DNA from: Lichenibacterium dinghuense
GTDB taxonomy: Bacteria > Pseudomonadota > Alphaproteobacteria > Rhizobiales > Beijerinckiaceae
Reading direction: 5' to 3'
DNA length: 64,000 nt
Assembly: GCF_021730615.1 (NCBI RefSeq)
Contig: NZ_JAJLMN010000001.1
Span: 2,170,501 to 2,234,500 of the forward strand
Position 1 is the first letter of the stretch. Each line of letters starts with the position of its first letter. Under the pieces are notes generated by a model. It worked only from the letters and a program-made list of their open reading frames with translations, ran no database searches and was not told where the DNA came from. This document shows, piece by piece, positions 48,574 to 55,906 of this stretch. A program made the translations under genes and the position numbers.

Positions 48574-49172
48574 GCGCGGCCGGGGGCGCCGAAGATGTCC
48601 GCCTCGGCCATCAGGCACAGGATGTGGCCCAGCGTGATGTGGACCTGCTGGATCATGAAGGTGCGCTCGGAGGGCACCCGCATGAGGATGTCGCAGTGCT
48701 CCGCCATCCGCCCCCCGCCGGCCCCCGTCATCCCCGCCACCGTGATCCCCATCTCGCGCGCCGCTGCGCAGGCCTTGAGGATCGAGGCGGAGTTGCCCGA
48801 GGTCGAGATCCCGATGAACAGGTCGCCCGGCTTGCCGAGGCCCCGCACCTGCCGCTCGTAGACGGCATCGAAGCCGTAGTCGTTGGCCACCGCGGTCATG
48901 ATCGATGTGTCGGTGGTCAGCGCGATCGCGGCCATCGGCGCCCGGTCGAACAGGAAGCGGCCGACGATCTCGCCCGCGATGTGCTGGGCGTCGGCGGCGC
49001 TGCCGCCGTTGCCGGCGACGAGGAGCTTGCCGCCGGAGCGCAGCGTCGCGGTCAGGGCCGCGGCGGTGCGGCCCACCGCGTCGAGCAGCGCCCCGTCGCG
49101 CGCGCTGGCGTCCATCAGGTCGCGCGTCTGGTCCAGCGTGTCGGCGATGAGGCGCTGGGGCTGGTCGGTCAT
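48570..49172 (-). CDS. gmhA: Sedoheptulose-7-phosphate isomerase
   Basis: A 200-residue SIS-domain isomerase, first step of ADP-heptose synthesis. Marks are LVAGNGGSAADAQHIAGEIVGRF, the GISTSGNSASILKA phosphate loop and HITLGHILC near the C-terminus. The ATG at 49172 gives MTDQPQRLIADTLDQ. It is followed directly by gmhB on the same strand, making a two-gene heptose unit. Confidence 0.92.
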   Translation of the reverse strand: MTDQPQRLIADTLDQTRDLMDASARDGALLDAVGRTAAALTATLRSGGKLLVAGNGGSAADAQHIAGEIVGRFLFDRAPMAAIALTTDTSIMTAVANDYGFDAVYERQVRGLGKPGDLFIGISTSGNSASILKACAAAREMGITVAGMTGAGGGRMAEHCDILMRVPSERTFMIQQVHITLGHILCLMAEADIFGAPGRA

Positions 49173-49336
49173 GGCGGGTTCATCCTCGGCCGGCCACCCT
49201 GGGCCTGTCGTGGCCTGCGATGCCACCGCGGCCGGGCCGAATCAAGCTGCGGCATCGGATCTCAGCTTGAGCTTGGCTGGAACAACGATCCCCGCCGGCC
49301 CGTTGGTCCCGGCTACCCCCGAGCGAAAATCCGTCC

Positions 49337-50476
49337 ATGACCCCTCGTTCCTCCCTCGGCGTCGCGCTCGCGGCGGCCGCCCTCGTCGGTCGCGCCCCGC
49401 CGGCCCTGGCCGCCCACCCCGCCGCCCCCCCGCCGCTGGCCGCCAAGGCCGTCGACGACGCCGCCTTCACGCCCCTGCCCGAGGAGCCGACCGGGCGGGC
49501 CGAGCCCGAGGTCGTCAAGGCCGAGGTGCTGCTCGACCGGGCGCGCTTCTCGCCGGGCGCCATCGACGGGATCGACGGCGAGAACTTCCGCCACGCGCTC
49601 GAGGCCTACCAGCTTCAGATGAGCCTGCCGGCGTCGGGCCGGCTCGACCAGGCCACCTGGGACAGGCTGACCGCCGGCGCGCCGGCGCCGCTGAAGTCCG
49701 TCGAGGTCACGAAGGAGGAGGCGGACGGCCCCTTCACCAGGGTGATCCCGGCGAAGTTCGAGGCGCAGTCGAAGCTGCCGCACATGGGCTACCGCGACAT
49801 CCGCGAGGAACTCGGCGAGCGCTACCACATGAGCCCGACGCTGCTCGCGGCGCTGAACCCCGGCTCGCGCTTCGCCGCGGGGCAGCGCATCACCGTGGCC
49901 GACGTCACCGAGGCCAAGCCCAACGTCAAGGTCGCGAGGATCGTGGTCGACAAGGCTGGCCCGGACGTCGAGGCGCTGGCGGCGGACGGGCGGCTCATCG
50001 CCTTCTACCCGGCCTCGATCGGCTCCGAGGAGAAGCCGGCGCCGACGGGCGATTTCACGGTGCACCGTGTCGACCGCGACCCCGTCTACACCTACGATCC
50101 CAAGTACCACTTCAAGGGCGTGTCGGCGAAGGAGCCCTTCAGCATCCAGCCGGGCCCCAACAACCCGGTCGGCCTCGTGTGGATGGACCTCGGCGGCGAC
50201 GGCTACGGCATCCACGGCACGCCGGACCCGGAAGCCGTGGGTAAGACGCAGTCGCACGGCTGCATCCGCATGACCAACTGGGACGCGCTGAACCTCGCCG
50301 CCATGGTGGACAAGGGCACGCCGGTGTCCTTCGGCGACGTGCAGGGCTCGACGGGGCCGGTCCCGCCCCCGCCGGCCGAGCCGGCGCCGGTGCCGAGCGC
50401 GTCAGCCGCTTCGGCCCCGGCTGCCGGCACGCCGCCCGGCCAGCCGAGCGCCTCGGCCGACGCGCCGAAGCCGTGA
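49337..50476 (+). CDS. L,D-transpeptidase (YkuD domain)
   Basis: A 379-residue exported peptidoglycan enzyme. A signal peptide (LAAAALVGRAPPALA) precedes a peptidoglycan-binding domain (VLLDRARFSPGAIDG...ALEAYQLQMSLPASGRLDQ), a LysM-like stretch (ELGERYHMSPTLLAALNPG) and a C-terminal YkuD catalytic domain with the SHGCIRM motif; the nucleophile is Cys309. It forms 3-3 cross-links or links proteins to peptidoglycan. The last 45 residues are Pro/Ala-rich. A 14-bp-stem terminator follows. Confidence 0.92.
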   Translation: MTPRSSLGVALAAAALVGRAPPALAAHPAAPPPLAAKAVDDAAFTPLPEEPTGRAEPEVVKAEVLLDRARFSPGAIDGIDGENFRHALEAYQLQMSLPASGRLDQATWDRLTAGAPAPLKSVEVTKEEADGPFTRVIPAKFEAQSKLPHMGYRDIREELGERYHMSPTLLAALNPGSRFAAGQRITVADVTEAKPNVKVARIVVDKAGPDVEALAADGRLIAFYPASIGSEEKPAPTGDFTVHRVDRDPVYTYDPKYHFKGVSAKEPFSIQPGPNNPVGLVWMDLGGDGYGIHGTPDPEAVGKTQSHGCIRMTNWDALNLAAMVDKGTPVSFGDVQGSTGPVPPPPAEPAPVPSASAASAPAAGTPPGQPSASADAPKP

Positions 50477-50504
50477 GAGAGCCCGGCGACGCTCGCCGAC
50501 CTTT

Positions 50505-50543
50505 GGCGGGCGGCTCACCCGTCCGTGCGGTGAGCCGCCCGCC
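50505..50543. terminator. Bidirectional terminator
   Basis: GGCGGGCGGCTCAC and its exact complement form a 14-bp stem between the convergent transpeptidase and DUF3597 genes. Confidence 0.7.
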
Positions 50544-50546
50544 CCC

Positions 50547-51023
50547 TCACGCCTTGAGGCTGGCCGGCACCTGACCGCCGTTCTCGGACAGCTTCTTCAT
50601 CACCTCGCCGTGCAGCCAGGTGTTCATGGCGGCGGAGCCGTCCATCTCGCCGGTGTAGCCCAGCTCCTGCGCCAGTTCCTTGCGGTTCGACAGGCTGGAG
50701 TCGAGGCCGAGCAGCTTCATCATGTCGACGATGGAATGCTGCCAGTCGAGCTTCTGCGGGTTCTTGGCGGCGAGGCCGGCCAGCACCGCCTTGGCGTCCA
50801 CGGTCTGAGGCGCGGACCCGCCGGAAGCGGTGCCGGCGGACGCCGGGGCCGCGGCCGCCGAGGGCGCGCCGCCGGCCGGGGGCGTCGCGGCACCGTCGCC
50901 GGCGGGCGCGGGGTCCGAGGTCGTGGCGGCCGAGGCCGGCGCGTCCGCGGCGGCGGTCTGCTCGGGCGCGGCCGCCGGGGCGTGGTGGAACAGCGCGGAA
51001 ACGATGTTGCCGAAGATGCTCAT
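50547..51023 (-). CDS. DUF3597 protein
   Basis: A 158-residue protein. The N-terminal MSIFGNIVSALFHHA is followed by an Ala/Pro-rich linker (about residues 16-75) and the conserved DUF3597 C-terminus: WQHSIVDMMKLLGLDSSLSNRKELAQELGY, then MNTWLHGEVMKKLSENGG. Function is unknown for this family. ATG 51023. It converges with the transpeptidase gene and is divergent from zwf. Confidence 0.85.
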   Translation of the reverse strand: MSIFGNIVSALFHHAPAAAPEQTAAADAPASAATTSDPAPAGDGAATPPAGGAPSAAAAPASAGTASGGSAPQTVDAKAVLAGLAAKNPQKLDWQHSIVDMMKLLGLDSSLSNRKELAQELGYTGEMDGSAAMNTWLHGEVMKKLSENGGQVPASLKA

Positions 51024-51177
51024 CTGAAATCCTTCGGTGGGAGGGCGCCGGTCAACGCCGAAAGCTCCCAAAGGTGTCACAGCGCCGGCGCGCTCCGCGA
51101 TCGGGGCGCCGTCACTTGCCCCGGGCGGCGCGGCATGCTCGACGTCCGCCCCTGGCGGCCGCCGCGGGCGCCGGCTC

Positions 51178-51192
51178 TGGCACGGCGCGTGC
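51178..51192 (+). promoter_or_regulatory. Candidate sigma-54 site upstream of zwf
   Basis: TGGCACGGCGCGTGC keeps the -24 GG and -12 GC at the correct 12-bp spacing, matching TGGCACG-N4-TTGC at all but one fixed position. It lies 53 bp before the zwf start. In a GC-rich genome such a match may be chance. Confidence 0.3.
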
Positions 51193-51244
51193 CTGACCGG
51201 GCCCAGCACTGCGCCCGCGACACGCAACGGAGAGCCCCTGCCCC

Positions 51245-52699
51245 ATGACGAGCCGCACCATCCCCGTCGACCCCTTCACGCTGGTGGTGTTCGGCGCCAC
51301 GGGCGACCTCGCCCGCCGCAAGCTCCTGTCCGCCATGCTGCACCGCGACATGGCCGGCCAGCTCCCGCGCCTCGCCCGCATCATCGGCGTGGCGCGGCGC
51401 GACCTCGGGCGCGACGGCTACCGCGAGATGGCCCGCGCCGCCGTGAAGGGCGTGGACGCCGACGGGGCGCTCGACGCCTTCATCGACCGCATCGACTACG
51501 TGTCGGCGGACGCCGGGGACGAGAAGGGCTGGGACGAGCTCGCGGCCCTCATCGGCGAGCGGGAGGACGACATCGTCGTCTACTACCTCGCCACGAGCCC
51601 GGACCTGTTCGTGCCCATCGCGGAGAAGATCGGCGCCCACGGCCTCGCCCAGCCGCGCGCCCGAATCGTCCTGGAGAAGCCGATCGGCAAGAACGCCGCC
51701 TCGGCGCTGACCGTCAACGAGGGCATCGGCGCGGTCTTCCCCGAGGCGGCGATCTACCGGATCGACCATTACCTCGGCAAGGAGACGGTGCAGAACCTGA
51801 TGGCGCTGCGCTTCGGCAACGCCCTGTTCGAGCCGCTGTGGAACGCGTCCCACGTCGACAACGTGCAGATCACGGTGGCGGAGGAGCTCGGCGTCGAGGG
51901 GCGGGCCGGCTACTACGACACGGCCGGCGCCATGCGCGACATGGTGCAGAACCACATGCTCCAGCTCCTGTGCCTCGTCGCCATGGAGCCCCCGCCGTCC
52001 ATGAAGGCGGACGCGGTGCGCGACGAGAAGCTGAAGGTGCTCAAAGCCCTCAAGCGCATCGACGCGTCCAACGCCGGGCAGTTGACGGTGCGCGGCCAGT
52101 ACCGGGCCGGCGCCTCGGCGGGCGGCGCCGTGCCGGGCTACCTCGACGAGCTCGGGGAAGCGAGCAACACGGAAACCTTCGTCGCGATCAAGGCCGAGAT
52201 CGGCAACTGGCGCTGGGCGAACGTGCCCTTCTACCTGCGCACCGGCAAGCGGCTGCCCTCGCGCGTGTCGGAGATCGTGGTGACGTTCCGCCAGGTGCCG
52301 CATTCGGTGTTCGAGGGCGAGACCCCGCAGCCGAACCAGCTCCTGATCCGCCTGCAGCCCGACGAGGGCATCAAGCTCTACCTGATGATCAAGGACCCGG
52401 GGCCCGGCGGCATGCGGCTGAAGCACGTGTCGCTCGACATGAGCTTCGCGGCGGCCTTCGGGGTGCGCAACCCGGACGCCTACGAGCGCCTGATCCTCGA
52501 CACGGTGCGGGGCAACCAGACCCTGTTCATGCGCCGCGACGAGGTCGAGGCCGCCTGGGCCTGGGTGGACCCGATCATCGAGGCCTGGGCCGGCTCGAAC
52601 GAGCCGCCGAAGAGCTACACGGCCGGCACCTGGGGCCCGTCCTCCGCCATCGCTCTGGTCGAGCGCGACGGCCGCAGCTGGGCCGAGACGGACGACTGA
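51245..52699 (+). CDS. zwf: Glucose-6-phosphate 1-dehydrogenase
   Basis: A 484-residue enzyme oxidising glucose-6-phosphate to 6-phosphogluconolactone, entry to the pentose-phosphate and Entner-Doudoroff routes. The NADP-binding VVFGATGDLARRKLL is at residues 14-28, the catalytic RIDHYLGKETVQN around residues 172-184 (His174) and EKPIGKNA just upstream. The C-terminal FMRRDEVEAAWAWVDPI closes the domain. ATG 51245. A strong terminator lies 18 bp downstream. Confidence 0.95.
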   Translation: MTSRTIPVDPFTLVVFGATGDLARRKLLSAMLHRDMAGQLPRLARIIGVARRDLGRDGYREMARAAVKGVDADGALDAFIDRIDYVSADAGDEKGWDELAALIGEREDDIVVYYLATSPDLFVPIAEKIGAHGLAQPRARIVLEKPIGKNAASALTVNEGIGAVFPEAAIYRIDHYLGKETVQNLMALRFGNALFEPLWNASHVDNVQITVAEELGVEGRAGYYDTAGAMRDMVQNHMLQLLCLVAMEPPPSMKADAVRDEKLKVLKALKRIDASNAGQLTVRGQYRAGASAGGAVPGYLDELGEASNTETFVAIKAEIGNWRWANVPFYLRTGKRLPSRVSEIVVTFRQVPHSVFEGETPQPNQLLIRLQPDEGIKLYLMIKDPGPGGMRLKHVSLDMSFAAAFGVRNPDAYERLILDTVRGNQTLFMRRDEVEAAWAWVDPIIEAWAGSNEPPKSYTAGTWGPSSAIALVERDGRSWAETDD

Positions 52700-52716
52700 G
52701 CCCAGCGAAAAACCCC

Positions 52717-52759
52717 CGTCCCGCCTGTCAAGCGAAAGTCGCGATTGACAGGCGGGACG
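52717..52759 (+). terminator. Strong terminator downstream of zwf
   Basis: A 15-bp perfect stem (CGTCCCGCCTGTCAA / TTGACAGGCGGGACG) with a 13-base loop, just before tRNA-Ala. Confidence 0.75.
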
Positions 52760-52785
52760 GAGGCCCTCTATGAAGGCGCCACGTT

Positions 52786-52861
52786 GGGGCTGTAGCTCAG
52801 ATGGGAGAGCGCTGCAATCGCACTGCAGAGGCCAGCGGTTCGATTCCGCTCAGCTCCACCA
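52786..52861 (+). tRNA. tRNA-Ala (anticodon CGC), CCA encoded
   Basis: A 76-base cloverleaf: acceptor GGGGCTG pairs with CAGCTCC (one G-U), D-arm TAGCTCAGATGGGAGAGC, anticodon stem CTGCA/TGCAG with loop ATCGCAC (anticodon CGC, reads GCG Ala), T-loop GGTTCGATTCC, and an encoded CCA at 52859-52861. tRNA 3' ends are common integration sites, and a region of different codon use follows. Confidence 0.95.
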
Positions 52862-53242
52862 CGTAGTCAGGCCCACTAGGGTCTCCGTTCTGCTCTCACA
52901 AAATACCGGACCGACCAGTAACTTGCTCTCGAGTCGGTGGCCGTGCGCATCGTCGGCGCATGCACTGGCTCTGCTTGACCCTCCTTTTCTCCGGTCGCCA
53001 CGCAGCGACTTTCCGATTCGAACCGTCCTCCTGTGTTCGGAGACGAGTTCATGCGCGCCAGGAGACACGAGTTCGTACAGGGTGCATCGTTCGCGAGCGC
53101 CTTAACCCCCCTGTGCAGCGAGATCGGCTCCTGACCTCCCCAATGCCGAGCGGGACCCGGGCGTGGTGTGGTGGGCACGGTCGTCGCTGTCGCGGAGGCT
53201 GCGAACTTCTCTGCCGCAGGGCGGCATGCGACGCTGTCCGGC
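52862..53242. other. Non-coding stretch between tRNA-Ala and recD2
   Basis: About 380 bp with no recognisable gene, RNA or integrase. Short reading frames on both strands give no known domain. It may hold the recD2 promoter and, if an island inserted at the tRNA, an attachment junction; no second copy of the tRNA 3' end is in the window. Confidence 0.5.
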
Positions 53243-55429
53243 ATGAGTTCCGTCCCCGCCCTGGCGACGTCCACCCCGACCGAGAACCTCGCCGGGCTCG
53301 TTGAGCGCGTGACGTTCCACAACGAGGAAAACGGCTTCTGCGTGCTGCGGCTGAAGGCGCGCGGACAGCGTGACCTCGTCACCGTGGTCGGCCACGCTGC
53401 GATGATCTCGGCCGGCGAGTGGGTCCAGGCTGCCGGCACCTGGATAAACGACCGCACGCACGGCCTGCAGTTCCGGGCCGCCTTTCTCAAGGCGACCGCG
53501 CCGACGACGCTCGAGGGGATCGAGAGGTACCTCGGCTCTGGCATGATTCGGGGTATCGGCCCGGCCTACGCCAAGCGGCTCGTGAAGTCGTTCGGCGAGG
53601 CCGTGTTCGACGTGATCGAGGCCGATCCGTCCCGTCTGCGCGAGGTGGAGGGCATTGGGCCCGTGCGGGCGAAGCGCATCGCCGCGGGGTGGGCCGAACA
53701 GAAGGTCGTCCGCGAGATCATGCTGTTCCTGCACGCCCACGGCGTCGGCACGAGCCGGGCGGTGCGGATCTACAAGACCTACGGCGCCGAGGCGGTCGCC
53801 ACCATCAACGAGAACCCCTATCGGCTGGCGCGCGACATTCGCGGCATCGGCTTCAAGACGGCCGACCAGGTCGCCGCCAAGCTCGGCATTGCTAAGGATG
53901 CCATGGTCCGGGTGCGGGCCGGAGTGAGCTATGCCCTCGCCGAAGCGATGGACGAGGGCCACTGCGGCCTGCCCGAGGACGACCTCCTGCGCACCGGCGC
54001 CGAGCTGCTGGAGGTCATGGCGGAACGGCTGACAGCCGCCCTCGCGCTGGAACTCGCCGAGGGCACGGTGGTGGCCGACACAGTCGGGGAGCGCCGCTGC
54101 GTGTTCCTGGCCGGCCTGTACCACGCCGAGCGGGACATCGCTGAACGCCTCCGATCCCTCGCGGCCGGCGAGGCACCTTGGCCCGCCATCGACGTCGAGC
54201 GGGCCGTGCCCTGGTTGGAGACGCGCGCCGGCATCACCCTCGCCCCGAGCCAGCGCGAGGCCCTGCGCCTCGCTGCGGCGAGCCGGGCGCTCGTCATCAC
54301 CGGCGGGCCAGGGGTTGGTAAGACGACGCTGGTCAACTCAATCCTGAAGATGCTGTTGGCAAAGGGCGTCGCCGTCGCACTCTGTGCCCCCACGGGCCGG
54401 GCCGCCAAACGCCTGACGGAGTCGACCGGCGTCGAGGCGAAGACGATCCACCGCCTGTTGGAGACCGACCCGAAGAACGGCGGCTTCAAGCGGGACGAGG
54501 CGAACCCGCTCGCGTGCGACCTGCTCGTGGTCGACGAAACGTCCATGGTCGACGTCCTGCTGATGAAGGCTCTCCTGCGCGCCCTGCCGTCCCGAGCCGC
54601 GCTCCTTCTCGTCGGCGACGTCGACCAGCTTCCCTCCGTCGGCCCGGGGCAGGTCCTCGCCGACGTGATCGGCTCCGGCGCCGTACCGGTGGTCCGGTTG
54701 ACGGAGGTGTTCCGGCAGGCGGCGACCAGCCGCGTCATCGTCAACGCGCACCGGATCAACGCCGGGCAGATGCCCGAGCCGACGCCGGCCGGGACCGCGC
54801 CGAGCGACTTCTACGTGGTCGACGCGGCCGAGCCGGAGCAGGCCGTCGCCAAGGTCCTCGCCGTGGTCCGCGAGCGCATCCCGCGCGCCTTTGGTCTCCA
54901 TCCCGTGCGCGACGTCCAGGTGCTGTGCCCGATGAACCGGGGCGGCGTCGGCGCTCGCTCGCTCAACGTCGAGCTCCAGCGCGTGCTGAACCTGCCTGGC
55001 GAGGTCCGCGTGGAGCGCTTCGGCTGGACCTACGGGCCGGGCGACAAGGTCATGCAAGTCGAGAACGACTACGACAAGGAGGTCTACAACGGCGACCTCG
55101 GCATCGTGGCACGCATCGATACGGAGGCCGGCGAGCTGGTCGCGACCTTCGACGGCCGCGAGGTGGTGTACGGTTTCGGCGAGCTGGACGCCCTGGTGCT
55201 GGCCTATGCGACGACGGTCCACAAGGCGCAGGGGTCGGAGTACCCGGCCGTGGTGATTCCGGTGATGACGCAGCACTACACCATGCTGGCGCGCAACCTC
55301 CTCTACACGGGCGTGACGCGCGGCAAGCGCCTCGTCGTGCTGGTGGGCCAGCGAAAGGCCGTTGCGATGGCGGTCAGGAACGGCGGGCAGCGTCGGCGAT
55401 GGTCGAAGCTGGGGGAGTGGCTGACGTGA
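53243..55429 (+). CDS. recD2: RecD2-type ATP-dependent DNA helicase
   Basis: A 728-residue SF1B 5'-3' helicase of the RecD2 group. The N-terminal domain (ENLAGLVERVTFHNEENGFCVL, then RGIGPAYAKRLVKSFG with helix-hairpin-helix repeats) precedes the helicase core: Walker A GGPGVGKTT (Lys360), APTGRAAKRL, DETSMVDVLL, GDVDQLPSVGPG, and the C-terminal YATTVHKAQGSEYPAVVIP. RecD2 lacks RecBC partners and acts in repair and replication-fork processing. ATG 53243 matches family length. Codon use here is less GC-biased than in zwf, so it may belong to the accessory segment. Confidence 0.9.
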   Translation: MSSVPALATSTPTENLAGLVERVTFHNEENGFCVLRLKARGQRDLVTVVGHAAMISAGEWVQAAGTWINDRTHGLQFRAAFLKATAPTTLEGIERYLGSGMIRGIGPAYAKRLVKSFGEAVFDVIEADPSRLREVEGIGPVRAKRIAAGWAEQKVVREIMLFLHAHGVGTSRAVRIYKTYGAEAVATINENPYRLARDIRGIGFKTADQVAAKLGIAKDAMVRVRAGVSYALAEAMDEGHCGLPEDDLLRTGAELLEVMAERLTAALALELAEGTVVADTVGERRCVFLAGLYHAERDIAERLRSLAAGEAPWPAIDVERAVPWLETRAGITLAPSQREALRLAAASRALVITGGPGVGKTTLVNSILKMLLAKGVAVALCAPTGRAAKRLTESTGVEAKTIHRLLETDPKNGGFKRDEANPLACDLLVVDETSMVDVLLMKALLRALPSRAALLLVGDVDQLPSVGPGQVLADVIGSGAVPVVRLTEVFRQAATSRVIVNAHRINAGQMPEPTPAGTAPSDFYVVDAAEPEQAVAKVLAVVRERIPRAFGLHPVRDVQVLCPMNRGGVGARSLNVELQRVLNLPGEVRVERFGWTYGPGDKVMQVENDYDKEVYNGDLGIVARIDTEAGELVATFDGREVVYGFGELDALVLAYATTVHKAQGSEYPAVVIPVMTQHYTMLARNLLYTGVTRGKRLVVLVGQRKAVAMAVRNGGQRRRWSKLGEWLT

Positions 55430-55906
55430 CGGCTTGCCTGAGCGTGTCTGGAGCCGACCCATTGCGGGCATTGGAAGCGTCCGCTCTGGGGCGGTCTGGT
55501 AGGCCGCTTCGCCAATCAACCGACGTGAGCCGCGCGCACTGCGATGGCGCCAGCGAGGCCGCGGGAACGCTCGCATGCCCTCCAAGACGGGCGGGACATG
55601 CTCATTTTCCCCTTGTCTCGGCGTAGATACGGCGAAGGTCGTGTGCGCGAATACTATCTAATCGGCTCCGAGCCGGTATGACCGCGTGAGGCGCATGTCG
55701 AATGCCTCGATCGCAGGCGACACATTACTCGATCAGGGGCAGTGCATTCTCGTCTGACCAGCAGGCCGCGACCGGACCCGAGGTGTATTTGGTTCACATT
55801 CACAATCCGTTGCGATTTGCGCCACGCCGCCCTTGCAAGCGTCACCGTGAGATTGCAGCATGGAGGGATAGAACATCGGACTCATTCGATTTGCGGGGGC
55901 CGTAGA
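55430..55906. other. 477-bp gap upstream of the DISARM locus
   Basis: No convincing gene. The base composition is AT-richer than the chromosome around it. It should hold the promoter of the DISARM operon; I see no clear palindrome or known operator. A short frame ending at 55905 looks spurious. Confidence 0.5.

Noticed and set aside
53243-55429. TraA relaxase or RecBCD subunit RecD
   Set aside because: No relaxase motif exists, and the N-terminal helix-hairpin-helix layout with full 728-residue length fits RecD2.
55702-55905. 67-residue frame just before the DISARM operon
   Set aside because: Composition is not coding-like, there is no ribosome-binding site or family match, and it sits in the likely promoter region.
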